Shown piece after piece: positions 9,104 to 18,624 of a DNA stretch of 64,000 bases. The notes under the pieces were generated by a model that saw only the letters and a list, made by a program, of their open reading frames with translations, made no database searches and was not told the origin of the DNA. The DNA comes from Mycobacteriales bacterium (lineage in GTDB: Bacteria; Actinomycetota; Actinomycetes; Mycobacteriales; SCTD01): the NCBI GenBank assembly GCA_040902655.1, contig JBBDWV010000005.1, forward strand, positions 1-64,000, given 5' to 3'. The number at the start of each line of letters is the position of its first letter. The stretch's first letter is position 1. Made by a program: the position numbers and the translations under genes.

Positions 9104-10327
9104 TCATCGGGTGAGCACCAGCGAGACGTCGTGGCCCCCGAAACCGAAGGACGTGCTGAGCGCGACCTCGTGGGGGTGCCGGCGTCCGACGGTGCGGACG
9201 GCGTCCACGTCGGCAGCGTCGTCCAGGTCGTCGAGGTTGCGGATCGCCGGGACGACACCGGACTTCAGGGCCAGGACGGCGGCGATCGCCTCGACGGCGC
9301 CGGCTGCCCCGAGCAGATGCCCGGTGCAGGACTTCGGCGCGGTGACGGGCGGGCGGTGCGCGCCGAGGGCGATGTTGAGTGCCCGCGCCTCGGCCAGGTC
9401 GCCGAGCGGGGTGGAGGTGGCGTGCGCGTCGATGTGGCCGACCTCGTCCGGACCGACACCGGCGTCGCGCAGGGCGGCGGTGATGCTCCGGGCCGCGCCC
9501 GCCCCACTCGGATCCGGGGCGGTCACGTGGTGGGCGTCGCTGGCCAGGCCGGCGCCGGCCAGCCGGCCGTGCACGGTGGCTCCACGGGCCGCGGCGTGCG
9601 CCTCGGTCTCGAGCACCAGCACGCCGGCGCCCTCCCCGAGCACGAAGCCGTCGCGCCCCTTGTCGTACGGCCGGCTGGCGGCCTCGGGAGCGTCGTGCCG
9701 GGTGGACAGCGCGCGCATCTGCGCGAAGCCCGCCAGCGGCAGGGGGTGGACGCACGCCTCGGCGCCACCGGTCACGACGACGTCGGCACGACCCGAGCGC
9801 AGCAGCTCGAGCGCCACCGCGAGCGCCTCGGCGCCGGAGGCACAGGCACTCACCGGGCAGTGCACACCGCCGCGGGCGCCGATCTCGAGGCCGACCGTCG
9901 CCGCCGGTCCGTTGGGCATGAGCATCGGCACGAGGTGCGGGCTGACCCGGCGGGGGCCCTTCTCGCGAAGCACCTCGTTCTGTCCGAGGATCGTCAGCGC
10001 CCCGCCGATGCCGGATCCGATCACGACGGCGAGCCGCTCGGGAGCGACCTCGGGCGCGCCGGCGTCGGACCACGCCTCACGCGCCGCGACCAGCGCGACC
10101 TGCTGGACCCGGTCGAGCGTGCGCGCCTCGACCCGGTCGAGCCGGTCGGTCAGGTCGACGGTGGCAGCCAGCCGCGCCGGCAGATCAGCGAACTCCGGCC
10201 CGTCGAGCAGCCGCACCCCGGAGCGCCCGCTGAGCAGGCCCTCCTCGAGCGCATCGACGTCGGGACCGAGCGGCGTGAGCGCGCCCAGGCCCGTGATGGC
10301 GACCCCGCGGGTCGGTGTTGAGGTCAC
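9104..10327 (-). CDS. fabF: Beta-ketoacyl-ACP synthase II (elongating KAS)
   Basis: Condenses malonyl-ACP with a growing acyl-ACP, extending the chain by two carbons. The 407-residue protein has the thiolase-fold catalytic set: C162 in VSACASGAEA, H302 in DAHATSTPLGD, and K332 and H337 in APKSCTGHLLGAAGA. The C-terminal glycine-rich loop SFGFGGHDVSLVL is present. The GTG start at 10327 overlaps the acpP stop by 4 bp. It belongs to the fabD-fabH-acpP-fabF order known from Streptomyces, where all four are activated by FasR. In mycolate producers homologues are called KasA/KasB; nothing here proves mycolate synthesis. Confidence 0.95.
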   Translation of the reverse strand: MTSTPTRGVAITGLGALTPLGPDVDALEEGLLSGRSGVRLLDGPEFADLPARLAATVDLTDRLDRVEARTLDRVQQVALVAAREAWSDAGAPEVAPERLAVVIGSGIGGALTILGQNEVLREKGPRRVSPHLVPMLMPNGPAATVGLEIGARGGVHCPVSACASGAEALAVALELLRSGRADVVVTGGAEACVHPLPLAGFAQMRALSTRHDAPEAASRPYDKGRDGFVLGEGAGVLVLETEAHAAARGATVHGRLAGAGLASDAHHVTAPDPSGAGAARSITAALRDAGVGPDEVGHIDAHATSTPLGDLAEARALNIALGAHRPPVTAPKSCTGHLLGAAGAVEAIAAVLALKSGVVPAIRNLDDLDDAADVDAVRTVGRRHPHEVALSTSFGFGGHDVSLVLTR

Positions 10328-10584
10328 TTGTCCGCCCCGGAGATGTGGTCGACGGCGTCGCCGACGGTGCGCAGACCCTCGAGGGCCTCGTCCGGGATCC
10401 GGACCTCGAAGCGCTCCTCACAGGCCACGACGACCTCGACCATGGTGAGTGAGTCGATGTCGAGGTCGCCGTCGAAGGTGGCCGTCGGGACGACCTTGTC
10501 GGCCGGTGTGCCGGCGACCTCCTCGAGTACCTCGGCGAGTCCGGCGAGCAGCTCGGCCTTGGACATGGTGGAAGCGGTGGTCAT
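10324..10584 (-). CDS. acpP: Acyl carrier protein
   Basis: Small acidic carrier of fatty-acid intermediates. It has 86 residues and four predicted helices. S45 in DLDIDSLTMVE is the site that receives the 4'-phosphopantetheine arm. A strong ribosome binding site (AAGGAG, 6 bases before the ATG at 10584) suggests high translation, as expected for an ACP. It lies 39 bp after fabH and overlaps fabF. Confidence 0.96.
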   Translation of the reverse strand: MTTASTMSKAELLAGLAEVLEEVAGTPADKVVPTATFDGDLDIDSLTMVEVVVACEERFEVRIPDEALEGLRTVGDAVDHISGADK

Positions 10585-10623
10585 GAGATCTCCTTGGTGT
10601 ATGTGGGGTTCAGGGACATGTGT

Positions 10624-11565
10624 TCAGGGACAGTGGACGACGGAGCCGGCAGCGGTGAGCCCGGCGCCGAACCCGAGCAGCAGGACGGGGTCGCCGCGGC
10701 GCACCGCCCCCTCCTCGACGAGGCGGGTGAGGGCGAGCGGGATGGAGGCGGCGCTGGTGTTGCCGCTGTCCACCACGTCGCGGGCGACCACGACCGACGG
10801 CGGCAGGCCCAGGCTCTTGACGACCGACTCGGTGATACGCAGGTTGGCCTGGTGCGGGACGAAGGCCGCCAGCTCGGCCGGCTCGATGCCGACCTGCGCG
10901 CAGGCCCGGCGGGCCAGGCCGGGCAGGGCGGTGGTCGCCCAGCGGTAGATCGCCCGCCCGTCCATGCGCATCAGCAGTGGTGAGCCGTCGATGACCAGCC
11001 GGTCGGCCTGTCCCCCGTCGTTGGCCCACACGACCCGGCCGATGCCGTCCTGCTGCGTCGGCCCGACGACGGCCGCGCCGGCCCCGTCCCCGAACAGGAA
11101 GGCCGTCCCGCGGTCGTCGGGGTCGACCAGCGGGAGCAGCTTCTCGGAGCCGATGACGAGCACGTGGTCGGCGGTACCCACCCGTACCGCATCCGCCGCC
11201 AGGGCCAGGGCATAGGTGAAACCTGCACAGCCGGCGCCGATGTCGGAGCCGCCGGCGTGGTGGGCGCCCAGCCGGTAGGCGATCTCGGGGCTGCCGCCGG
11301 GCAGCGGCCCGGGCATCGAGCAGGTCGCGAGCAGGACCAGGTCGACGTCGGCCCCGGTCACACCGGCGGCGGCCAGTGCCTTGCCGCCGGCGGTGACGGC
11401 CATGTCGACCACCGACTCGTCCTCGCCCGCGACGCCGCGCGTGACGATGCCACTGCGCTCGCGGATCCACGCGTCGCTGGAGTCGATCCGCTCGGCGATG
11501 AGCACGTTGTCGACCCGCAGCGCCGGTCGGTGCGCCCCGACGCCGAGCAGACCGACGCCTCTCAC
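10624..11565 (-). CDS. fabH: Beta-ketoacyl-ACP synthase III
   Basis: Initiates fatty-acid synthesis by condensing a starter acyl-CoA with malonyl-ACP. The 313-residue product has the full catalytic triad: C113 in DIGAGCAGFTYAL, H238 in VPHQANLRI and N269 in DSGNTSAASIPLAL. The GTG at 11565 is chosen because it overlaps the fabD stop as GTGA and gives the usual MRGVGLLGVGAHRP N-terminus. The frame is open 78 codons further upstream inside fabD, which I reject. Starter specificity (straight versus branched) cannot be read off. Confidence 0.94.
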   Translation of the reverse strand: MRGVGLLGVGAHRPALRVDNVLIAERIDSSDAWIRERSGIVTRGVAGEDESVVDMAVTAGGKALAAAGVTGADVDLVLLATCSMPGPLPGGSPEIAYRLGAHHAGGSDIGAGCAGFTYALALAADAVRVGTADHVLVIGSEKLLPLVDPDDRGTAFLFGDGAGAAVVGPTQQDGIGRVVWANDGGQADRLVIDGSPLLMRMDGRAIYRWATTALPGLARRACAQVGIEPAELAAFVPHQANLRITESVVKSLGLPPSVVVARDVVDSGNTSAASIPLALTRLVEEGAVRRGDPVLLLGFGAGLTAAGSVVHCP

Positions 11566-12428
11566 GCCGTCACCAACAGGTCCTCGGGCGTACGCAGCGC
11601 GGTCACGGTCAGGTCCGGCCGGCCCCGCTTGACCAGCCCGGCGAGAACTCCGGCCGGGGCGAGCTCGACGGCCGGCCCGGTCGCCGCGGCCAGGCAGAGG
11701 TCGAAGCGGACCGGGCGGGTCAGCTGGCCCACCAACCGGTCGAGCAGCGCCCGCCCGTCCCGCAGCGCTGCGCCGTCGGCATTGGCCAGGACGTCGCACT
11801 GCGCCTCTCGCGGGTCAAGCTGGGCGACGAGGGCGGCGAAGTCGGGCACCGCCGGCGCCATGGCGGTGGTGTGGAAGGCGCCGGCGACGTCCAGGCGGCG
11901 CACCCGTGCGCCGCTGGGCGGCCTCCAGGCGTCGAGCGCCTCGACCGGACCCCCGACCACCAGCTGACCCGCGACGTTGACGGTGGCCAACTCGAGCCCG
12001 GCCTCGGCCAGCGCATCCTCGTCGAGCGAGCCACCGAGCACAGCCGCCATGCCGGTGGGCCGTGCCGCCGCGGCCTGGGCCATCAGCCGGCCACGACCGG
12101 CTGCCAGCACGACCGCCTCGTCGTCGGTCAGCACGCCGGCCAGCGCCAGCGCCGACAGCTCGCCGACGCTGTGGCCGCAGACCTGCGTGGGACGGTTCCC
12201 GCCGAGCAGCGCCCGGCCGCTCAGCAGGGCGAGGGCCGTCAGCAGCGGCTGGGCCACCTCGGTGCGGCGGACGACGTCGGCCGGCGCGGCGGTGCCGAGC
12301 TGGAGCAGGTCGAGGTCGCTGAGTTCGGACCAGCGACCGATCGAGGCGGCGGCATCGGGGAACTCGAGCCAGGCGCGCAGCATTCCGCTGGACTGGGCGC
12401 CCTGACCGGGCGAGAGAAGGAGAGGCAC
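11562..12428 (-). CDS. fabD: Malonyl-CoA:ACP transacylase
   Basis: Loads malonyl groups onto ACP. The 288-residue protein opens with LLSPGQGAQSSGM, contains the nucleophile S87 in GHSVGE, and has H186 in AFHTTAMAP, the family's catalytic dyad. The start is a GTG at 12428 with only a weak ribosome binding site (AGGGG immediately upstream). It is the first gene after the fasR-like regulator, with a 78-bp gap that should hold the main fab promoter. Confidence 0.94.
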   Translation of the reverse strand: MPLLLSPGQGAQSSGMLRAWLEFPDAAASIGRWSELSDLDLLQLGTAAPADVVRRTEVAQPLLTALALLSGRALLGGNRPTQVCGHSVGELSALALAGVLTDDEAVVLAAGRGRLMAQAAAARPTGMAAVLGGSLDEDALAEAGLELATVNVAGQLVVGGPVEALDAWRPPSGARVRRLDVAGAFHTTAMAPAVPDFAALVAQLDPREAQCDVLANADGAALRDGRALLDRLVGQLTRPVRFDLCLAAATGPAVELAPAGVLAGLVKRGRPDLTVTALRTPEDLLVTA

Positions 12429-12495
12429 CCCTACAGACTGCCCGCCGTACGGCCGGAGGAACGCAGCCGGCCCAGACGGAGAACCGCGCCAGGGA

Positions 12496-12512
12496 TTGTC
12501 CGTAACCTACAA
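12496..12512. promoter_or_regulatory. Interrupted palindrome upstream of fabD, candidate FasR operator
   Basis: The 17-bp element TTGTCCGTAACCTACAA is symmetric as TTGT-nn-GT-n-AC-nn-ACAA. It lies 68-84 bp upstream of the fabD start and overlaps the last codons of the regulator gene. In Streptomyces coelicolor FasR activates fabD-fabH-acpP-fabF from a site upstream of fabD, so position and symmetry fit. Assignment is inference. Confidence 0.45.
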
Positions 12513-13637
12513 CGCCCGGACACGCCCGAGGAGCAGTGCGAGCCTGACGACCAGCCCGTCACGGGGAGTCGTGATGTCGTGACCGGTCACCTCGGCCAGC
12601 TTCCTGAGCCGGTAACGGACAGTGTTCGGGTGCAGGAAGAGCGTGCGCCCGGCGCCCTCGACCGAGCCCCCGCCCTCGAGGTAGGCGGCCGCGGTGGCCA
12701 GCAGGTCGCCGCCCGCACGTTCGAGTGGCCTGTAGACCTCCTCCAGCAGCCGGCGGCGGGCCGCCTCCTCGCCCAGAACGGCCCGCTCGGCCAGCAGCAG
12801 GTCCGAGGCGACGGGCCGGGGGGCCTGCGGCCAGGCCCGGACAGCCGCCAGGCCGGCCAGCGCCTCCTGCACCGACGGCGACGCGGTGGCGAGCTCGGAC
12901 GCGAGCGGGCCCACGACGACCGGGTCCGCCGGGAGCGCCGCGGCGAGCTGCGCCACCGCGGACTCCACCGAGGTGGTACCGCCGACGACGAGCACCAGCG
13001 CCGCGGCGACCTCACCCGTCAGCAGGGACAGCCCGCTGTGCCGGGCGCCGGCCCGCAGCTGGGGCAGGTCGAGGTCGGGTGGCGCCGGCGCAGCGAGGGC
13101 GACCACCCAGTCCACCCGGCTCCAGCCGAGGGACGTCGCCCGCGAGAGGGTCAGCTCGCCGGCGTGGCCACGCACCAGCGCATCGACGATGCCGGCCTCG
13201 ACCCGCGAGTCCCAGGCGCCGCGCGACTCGGCCGCCGCGGCGTAGACGTCGGCCGCGGCGAAGGCGATCTCGCGGGAGTAGCGGAGCACCGCCTCCGACA
13301 GGACCGCCTCGTCACCGGGAGCAGCCAGCGACGGCACCGCCTGCTCCACGACACCGACGACCACCCTGATCAGCTGGACGGTCTGCTTCAGGTTGACCGA
13401 GCGCGCGAGCTCGCGGGGTGCGGCGGCGAACACCTCCGGCCCGACCGGCAGCGGCTGGCCCGGCCGGCGCAACCACTGGGCAAAGGCCGACAACCCGGCC
13501 TGCACGACCAGCCCCACGTACGACCGCTGTTCGGCCGGCAGTGCCCCGAACCACGGCAGGTCCTCCATCGCCCGGACACAGGTGCTGCTGAGCGCGGACG
13601 ACGAGCGCTGTACGCGCTGCCAGGTCGCCTGCGCCAC
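12507..13637 (-). CDS. fasR: PucR/CdaR-type transcriptional regulator of fatty-acid synthesis (FasR-like)
   Basis: A 376-residue regulator. The N-terminal two thirds form a sensing region. The C-terminal 55 or so residues form the PucR-type helix-turn-helix (AYLEGGGSVEGAGRTLFLHP then NTVRYRLRKLAEVTGHD), typical of the HTH_30 group. Its location directly upstream of fabD-fabH-acpP-fabF, in the same direction, matches Streptomyces FasR (SCO2386), the activator of that operon, and supports the name. The GTG start at 13637 is preceded by AGGAGG at 5 bases. By analogy it would bind long-chain acyl-CoA; that is family knowledge, not seen here. Confidence 0.85.
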   Translation of the reverse strand: MAQATWQRVQRSSSALSSTCVRAMEDLPWFGALPAEQRSYVGLVVQAGLSAFAQWLRRPGQPLPVGPEVFAAAPRELARSVNLKQTVQLIRVVVGVVEQAVPSLAAPGDEAVLSEAVLRYSREIAFAAADVYAAAAESRGAWDSRVEAGIVDALVRGHAGELTLSRATSLGWSRVDWVVALAAPAPPDLDLPQLRAGARHSGLSLLTGEVAAALVLVVGGTTSVESAVAQLAAALPADPVVVGPLASELATASPSVQEALAGLAAVRAWPQAPRPVASDLLLAERAVLGEEAARRRLLEEVYRPLERAGGDLLATAAAYLEGGGSVEGAGRTLFLHPNTVRYRLRKLAEVTGHDITTPRDGLVVRLALLLGRVRAL

Positions 13638-13684
13638 GCCACCTCCTGATCGGTTCCGGTCGTGCCAGGACTGTGCCAGAGGCG

Positions 13685-13699
13685 CGGACGGAGCGTCCG
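13685..13699 (-). terminator. Hairpin after the GH65 gene
   Basis: CGGACG-GAG-CGTCCG is a perfect 6-bp stem with a 3-base loop, starting 12 bases after the GH65 stop codon and before the fasR start. There is no T-tract, which is common for high-GC actinobacterial terminators. It may also act as a regulatory site for fasR. Confidence 0.45.
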
Positions 13700-13710
13700 G
13701 TCAGCTGCAA

Positions 13711-16074
13711 TCAGGTGGTCCGGCGGCGGGCCGGGGTGCGTCCGGTGGGCTGGGCCGGCGGCGTCTCGCCGTTGGTCCGGTGCTCCAGTGGCCGGGTCAC
13801 CGGGTCACCGGCCTTCAGCTCGAGCTCTTCGTCCAGGTGCCGGACGACCAGCAGCTCCTCGCCACGTAGCAGCTCGTAGCGGACCGACTGGGGCAGGACC
13901 TCGACGTGCAGCACGCCCGTGCCGCGGACCAGCCGGAACGCGAGCCGGTCCAGACCCTCCGGCAGGCCGGGATCGAAGAACAACATCCCTGCCTCGTCGC
14001 GCATCCCGCCGAAGCCGGCGACGAGCGCGGTCCAGCCGCCGGCGAGGGAGGCCATGTGCAGGCCGCCTGCCGTGTTGGCATGCAGGTCCCGCAGGTCCAT
14101 AAGCAGCGCCTCGGCGGCGTAGTCGTAGGCCAGGCCGAGATAGCCCACCTCGGCGGCGAGCACCGCCTGCGTGCCCGACGAGAGCGAGGAGTCCCGCACC
14201 GTGAGGGGCTCGTAGTAGTCGACGTTGCGCCGCTTCTGCTCGGGGGTGAAGGCGTCCCCGCACAGCTGCATCGCGAGCACGAGGTCGGCCTGCTTGACGA
14301 CCTGCTTGCGGTAGAGCTGGAAGTACGGGTGGTGCAGCATCAGCGGGTACTCCTGCGCGGTGGTCGCCGCGAAGTCCCACCGGGCGTGCGCGGTGAAGCC
14401 CTCCGACTGCGGGTGCACGCCCAGCACCTCGTCGTACGGCACATGCATCGCGGCCGCGGCGTCCCGCCAGGCCGCGACCTCCTCGGCGCCGACGCTCAGC
14501 AGCGCGGCGAGGTCGGGATGGCGGGCCGCGACGTCGGCGGCGGCGCGCAGGTTGCGGGCCGCCATGAGATTGGTGAACACGTTGTTGTCGGCGACCGCGC
14601 TGTACTCGTCCGGGCCCGTGACGCCGTCGATCCGGAACGCCCCGCTCATCGTCCGGTGGCCCAGCGACAGCCACAGCCGTGCGGTCTGCACGAGCAGGTC
14701 GACGCCGATCTCGCGTTCCAGCGCGATGTCTCCCGTTGCCGCGACGTGCCGGGCGAGCGCGACGGCGATGTCGGCATTCACATGGAAGGCCGCAGTGCCG
14801 GCCGGCCAGTAGCCCGAGCACTCCTCGCCGTTGATGGTGCGCCACGGGAAAGCAGCCCCGCGCAGCCCCAGCACGGCCGCCCGTTCGATCGCCAGGGGCA
14901 TTGTCGAGTGCCGCCAGCGCAGGACGTCGGCAGCCGCACCGGGGGTGGTGTGGGTGAGCACCGGCAGCACGAACGTCTCGGTGTCCCAGAAGGCATGTCC
15001 GTCGTAGCCGGGACCGGTGAGGCCCTTGGCCGAGATGGGCCGGCGCTCGCCGCGCGCCCCTGCCTGAAGGACGTGGAAGAGTCCGAAACGGACCGCCTGC
15101 TGCAGCTCGGGGTCGCCGTCGACCTCGACGTCGGCGCGATCCCAGAAGGCATCGAGATACTCCCGCTGATCGGCCACCAGCGCGTCCCATCCGGTGGCGC
15201 AGGCAGCCGTCAACGCAGCAGCGACCTGGTCCCGGACCGCGGGCAGTGAGCGGTGCCCTGACCAGCCGTAGGTCACCAGTTTGATCACCCGGAGCCGCTG
15301 GCCGGGCTGGAGCCGGGCGGTGATGCTGGTCCGGGCCCAGTCCTCGACCGCGTCGGCGCCGATGTCGACCACCACCCCGTCGGGTGCCTGCACGACGTGC
15401 TCCATCGCCGCGGCCACGCGGATGCCACTCGACCGGGTGCGGTGCACGAGGTGCCCGCTGGTGCCGGCCGCCGAGAACTCCTCGGAGATCAGCGGGTGGG
15501 CCAGGGCGGCTGCCGCTCGAGGGTCGCCCTTGGCCAGCTCGACCAGCTCCTCGTCGGCCACCAGCTCCGACTGGATGACCACGCGCGCGGGGGCGCCGAC
15601 CGGCTCGACCTCATAGCAGAGCGCGACCACGGCCCGCTGGGTCAGCGACACCATCCGGCGTGACCGGACGAGGACCTTTTGGCCCGCGGGTGAACTCCAC
15701 TCCACCTGTCGGTCCAGCAGGCCGGCCCGGAAGTCCAGGCAGCGCTCGTGCCGGCGCAACTCGCCGTACCGCACGTCGAACGGCTCGTCGTCGACGAGCA
15801 GCCGGACCAGCTTGCCGTTGGTGACGTTGATGACCGCCTGACCCGACTCCGGGTAGCCGTAGCCGCCCTCGGCGTGCGGCAGCGGGCGGTGCTCCCAGAC
15901 CGAGTTGAGATAGGTGCCCGGCAGCACATGCGGATCGCCTTCGTCGAGGTTGCCGCGCAGCCCCACGTGGCCGTTGGAGACGGTGAACAGCGACTCGGTG
16001 CGGGCGAGCCGTTCGAGGTCGAGCTGCGGCTCGCGCAGGCACCATGGCTCGACCGGGAAGCCTTGCCGGTTCAT
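13711..16074 (-). CDS. Glycoside hydrolase family 65 disaccharide phosphorylase
   Basis: GH65 enzymes phosphorolyse alpha-glucosidic disaccharides (maltose, trehalose, kojibiose, nigerose) to beta-glucose 1-phosphate plus glucose. The 787-residue length is normal. It has the N-terminal beta-sandwich opening ([18 protein letters not shown]) and the (alpha/alpha)6 barrel with [13 protein letters not shown]490 in GVTGPDEYS aligns with the general acid of the family, and the phosphate-site segment [11 protein letters not shown] is present. It overlaps the upstream beta-phosphoglucomutase gene by 4 bp, and that enzyme converts the expected product to glucose 6-phosphate. Phosphorolysis is therefore more likely than hydrolysis. 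Which disaccharide is used cannot be decided by eye. Confidence 0.88.
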   Translation of the reverse strand: MNRQGFPVEPWCLREPQLDLERLARTESLFTVSNGHVGLRGNLDEGDPHVLPGTYLNSVWEHRPLPHAEGGYGYPESGQAVINVTNGKLVRLLVDDEPFDVRYGELRRHERCLDFRAGLLDRQVEWSSPAGQKVLVRSRRMVSLTQRAVVALCYEVEPVGAPARVVIQSELVADEELVELAKGDPRAAAALAHPLISEEFSAAGTSGHLVHRTRSSGIRVAAAMEHVVQAPDGVVVDIGADAVEDWARTSITARLQPGQRLRVIKLVTYGWSGHRSLPAVRDQVAAALTAACATGWDALVADQREYLDAFWDRADVEVDGDPELQQAVRFGLFHVLQAGARGERRPISAKGLTGPGYDGHAFWDTETFVLPVLTHTTPGAAADVLRWRHSTMPLAIERAAVLGLRGAAFPWRTINGEECSGYWPAGTAAFHVNADIAVALARHVAATGDIALEREIGVDLLVQTARLWLSLGHRTMSGAFRIDGVTGPDEYSAVADNNVFTNLMAARNLRAAADVAARHPDLAALLSVGAEEVAAWRDAAAAMHVPYDEVLGVHPQSEGFTAHARWDFAATTAQEYPLMLHHPYFQLYRKQVVKQADLVLAMQLCGDAFTPEQKRRNVDYYEPLTVRDSSLSSGTQAVLAAEVGYLGLAYDYAAEALLMDLRDLHANTAGGLHMASLAGGWTALVAGFGGMRDEAGMLFFDPGLPEGLDRLAFRLVRGTGVLHVEVLPQSVRYELLRGEELLVVRHLDEELELKAGDPVTRPLEHRTNGETPPAQPTGRTPARRRTT

Positions 16075-16829
16075 GCAACCTCCAGCAGCTCGTCGAGCTC
16101 GCGCACGACGCGGTGGGCGCCGGCGCGACGCAGCGCCTCCGCCTGGCCTGCGCGGTCCACGCCGACGACGTACGCGAATCCTCCCGCAGCGCCGGCCTGC
16201 ACGCCGGCAAGCGCATCTTCGAAGACCGCCGCGTCGTGCGGCCCACCGCCGAGGCCGGCCGCTGCGGCCAGGAAGGTGTCCGGCGCCGGTTTGCCGGCCA
16301 GGCCCTGCTCGCGCGCGACCAGCGCATCCATGCGCAGGTCCAGCAGCGGGGCCAGACCGGTCACCTCCAGCACCTGCCCGGTGTTCGCGCTGGAGGAGAC
16401 GACCGCCGTGCGCAGGCCGGCGGCGCGTACCGCCTCGAGGTAGCGGACCGAAGGCGCGAAGACCTCCACTCCGTCCCGGTCGATCAGCGCGAGCACCAGC
16501 TCGTTCTTGCGGGCACCGAGCCCGTGCACCGTCTCCCGGTGCGGGCCGTCGTCCGGGTGGCCGTCCGGCAGCGCGATGTCCCGCGACTGCAGGAAGGACC
16601 GGACGCCGTCGGCCCGCGGCTTCCCGTCCACATACCGCGTGTAGTCGCTGCCGGGATCGAAGGGGACGAAGGCCGGCCCGTCACGCTCCTGCAGGTAGGC
16701 GTCGAACATCGACGCCCACGCGACGGTGTGCACGGCGGCGGTGTCGGTGAGCACCCCGTCGAGGTCGAACAGGCACAGGCGCACACCCTGGGGAAGCCCC
16801 AGCTGGCGGAGGGGTTCTGTCGTCGGCAC
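16071..16829 (-). CDS. pgmB: Beta-phosphoglucomutase (HAD superfamily)
   Basis: Interconverts beta-glucose 1-phosphate and glucose 6-phosphate. In the 252-residue product the HAD nucleophile is D22 with D24 in [12 protein letters not shown]. The other HAD motifs are VVSSSAN (motif II Ser/Thr), the GKPAPDTFL lysine loop, and [12 protein letters not shown] (acidic motif IV). The start is the GTG at 16829, with GAGGAGAG just upstream; a longer frame to 16976 adds an unlikely proline/arginine-rich tail. The gene is first in a two-gene operon with the GH65 phosphorylase. Confidence 0.88.
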   Translation of the reverse strand: MPTTEPLRQLGLPQGVRLCLFDLDGVLTDTAAVHTVAWASMFDAYLQERDGPAFVPFDPGSDYTRYVDGKPRADGVRSFLQSRDIALPDGHPDDGPHRETVHGLGARKNELVLALIDRDGVEVFAPSVRYLEAVRAAGLRTAVVSSSANTGQVLEVTGLAPLLDLRMDALVAREQGLAGKPAPDTFLAAAAGLGGGPHDAAVFEDALAGVQAGAAGGFAYVVGVDRAGQAEALRRAGAHRVVRELDELLEVA

Positions 16830-16832
16830 AAC

Positions 16833-16870
16833 TCTCCTCGGTTCGGCAGGGTCTCCTCGGTTCGGTCGGG
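16833..16870. repeat. Tandem 19-bp repeat in the leader of the bPGM-GH65 operon
   Basis: Two copies of a 19-bp unit beginning TCTCCTCGGTTCGG (16833-16851 and 16852-16870) match at 17 of 19 positions. On the minus strand the proximal copy supplies the GAGGAGA ribosome binding site of the phosphoglucomutase gene, so the repeat duplicates a Shine-Dalgarno-like element. The rest of the 203-bp divergent gap to 17032 contains further short CGGTCCGGTC-like repeats and a TATATG hexamer near 16968-16973. I could not define a convincing promoter. Confidence 0.5.
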
Positions 16871-17032
16871 TCGACGCGGTCCGGTCAGGTGGGCCCGATG
16901 CGGTGGCGTCGGCTCGGTCCGGTCGAGCTCCCCGACTCGCTGGCGGCACTGCCCCGCCCTCCCCTCTATATGGCATCCGACACCAGACGCGGCACGGAGT
17001 CGCCGGAGTGCAGGTGGGGCAGGCTGCGGGAC

Positions 17033-18349
17033 GTGAGCACTGACGACCAGACCGGGAACGATGTCATGCGCAGCGGCGCCGGGTCCGCACCGGCCGTCGC
17101 GTGCCCGTCCGGTGAAGGGAGCGAGACCTCCCTCCCACGCGAGGCGACCTCCCGCCCACGCGAGGCGACCTCCCACGCACGCGAGGCGGCCGCAGGTGCG
17201 GCATTCGCCCGGGCGGCGACCGCCAGCGGACGCTTCCTGCTCGTCGTGCTCGCGGTCCTCGTGCTCGGTTACCTGGCCGGCAAGCTCTGGGTCGTCCTGC
17301 TGCCCGTCCTGCTCGGGCTGCTGCTCGCCACCGTCCTGTGGCCCCCCGTACGCTTCCTGCGCCGACACCGAGTTCCCGCGGCCCTGTCGGCGCTCAGCGT
17401 CCTGCTCGCCGCGCTGCTGCTGCTCACGGGAGTGGTGGGCGGGCTCGCGCCACAGGTCACCGGGCAGGCGCAGGAGTTGGCAGATCAGGTGGCGGCCGGC
17501 CTGGGCGAGCTGCAGAAGGGACTGACAGGGCCGCCGTTCAACCTGGGTGAGGAGCAGATCGGCTCGACCGTCGACAACGTCATCCGGGAACTGCAGGCCA
17601 ACGCCCGCAACATCGCCACCCGCATCCTGACCGGCGCGGCCGCGGCCGGTTCGGCGGTGCTGACCGGGCTGCTCGCCGTGGTGCTCTGTTTCTTCTATCT
17701 GAAGGACGGGCCGAAGTTCCTGCCCTGGCTGGGCACGCTGGTCGGCTCCCGCGCGGCGCCGCACGTCTGCGCAGTCGCCGAGCGCTCATGGGCCACGCTG
17801 TCCGGCTTCATCAAGGCACAGGCGGCGGTCGGCCTGGTCGACGCGGTCTTCATCGGGATAGGGCTCGTCGTGCTCGGGGTGCCGCTCGCGCTGCCGCTGG
17901 CGGTGCTGGTCTTCTTCGGCGCCTTCATCCCCATCATCGGGGCTGTGGTCAGCGGTGCCCTGGCGGCGCTGGTCGCCCTCGTCACCAACGGCCCGACCAG
18001 CGCGCTGATCGTGGTTGTCCTGGTGCTCGTCGTCCAGCAACTGGAAGGCAACGTCCTGCAGCCGATCCTGGTCGGACGAACCCTTGACCTACATCCGGCG
18101 GTCGTCATCCTGGCCGTCACCGCAGGTGCCACGCTGGCCGGCATCACCGGCGCCTTCCTGTCCGTGCCGGTCGTTGCGGTGGCCGCTGTAGGCATCCGTT
18201 ACGCGCGCCAGCAGTTCGCGGAGGTGGAGCCCGGAGCCCCTCCGCCGCCGACTCCGTCCGCCCAGCCGGAGCCCGACGGGGCTGAGGAGATCACCACCGC
18301 AACCGGGCCGTCCTCGCATACTCGGCCTCAGCCGGGGCAGGAGAGGTGA
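17033..18349 (+). CDS. AI-2E family transporter (PerM-like permease)
   Basis: A 438-residue polytopic membrane protein of the AI-2E exporter/permease family. Members move small molecules or ions, and the substrate is often unknown. After a hydrophilic N-terminal tail of about 65 residues come two to three helices, a soluble amphipathic segment (about residues 140-190), and a C-terminal helix bundle. The bundle contains [34 protein letters not shown] and the family signature [20 protein letters not shown]. The GTG at 17033 was chosen; an upstream ATG (16889) would lie in repeats and adds a non-hydrophobic tail. The C-terminus is proline-rich and disordered. A small gene follows immediately. 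Confidence 0.85.
   Translation: MSTDDQTGNDVMRSGAGSAPAVACPSGEGSETSLPREATSRPREATSHAREAAAGAAFARAATASGRFLLVVLAVLVLGYLAGKLWVVLLPVLLGLLLATVLWPPVRFLRRHRVPAALSALSVLLAALLLLTGVVGGLAPQVTGQAQELADQVAAGLGELQKGLTGPPFNLGEEQIGSTVDNVIRELQANARNIATRILTGAAAAGSAVLTGLLAVVLCFFYLKDGPKFLPWLGTLVGSRAAPHVCAVAERSWATLSGFIKAQAAVGLVDAVFIGIGLVVLGVPLALPLAVLVFFGAFIPIIGAVVSGALAALVALVTNGPTSALIVVVLVLVVQQLEGNVLQPILVGRTLDLHPAVVILAVTAGATLAGITGAFLSVPVVAVAAVGIRYARQQFAEVEPGAPPPPTPSAQPEPDGAEEITTATGPSSHTRPQPGQER
17134..17196 (+). repeat. Three 21-bp in-frame repeats in the AI-2E permease N-terminus
   Basis: A 21-bp unit starting CCCACGCGAGGCGACCTCC occurs at 17134-17154 and 17155-17175, with a degenerate third copy at 17176-17196. It encodes heptads [14 protein letters not shown] and AREAAAG in the cytoplasmic tail. 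A unit length divisible by three allows copy-number change without frameshift. Confidence 0.7.
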
Positions 18350-18375
18350 ACGCTTTCCCGAAAAGGAGCATATTC

Positions 18376-18624
18376 GTGACCAGGCCAGGAACTGCAGGAG
18401 AGAGCACCGACAAGTCGGCCGCCGAGAAGTCGGCCGAAGCCAGCACGTCGCCGCCGCCGAACAAGCCGGGAGCAGTCGACGCGGCACCGGCACGGAGCAC
18501 GACCGACAAGGACACCGGCACGAAGGCCCGCACCGTCAGGTCCGGGGAGGACGAGCCTCCGGACGGGAACCCGCCGGTGAGAGGACGCAACCCCGAGAAC
18601 GCGAAGAACTCCCCGCTGGGCTAG
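18376..18624 (+). CDS. Small disordered hypothetical protein
   Basis: An 82-residue protein rich in Lys, Glu, Ser, Thr, Pro and Ala, with no hydrophobic core, signal peptide or cysteine (MTRPGTAGESTDKSAAEKSA...). The GTG at 18376 is preceded by an excellent ribosome binding site (AAAAGGAG, 7 bases away). That site decides the start over the in-frame GTG at 18346 that overlaps the permease stop. The strong signal suggests it is really translated. No family is recognised. It follows the AI-2E permease by 26 bp and may be co-transcribed. Confidence 0.6.
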   Translation: MTRPGTAGESTDKSAAEKSAEASTSPPPNKPGAVDAAPARSTTDKDTGTKARTVRSGEDEPPDGNPPVRGRNPENAKNSPLG

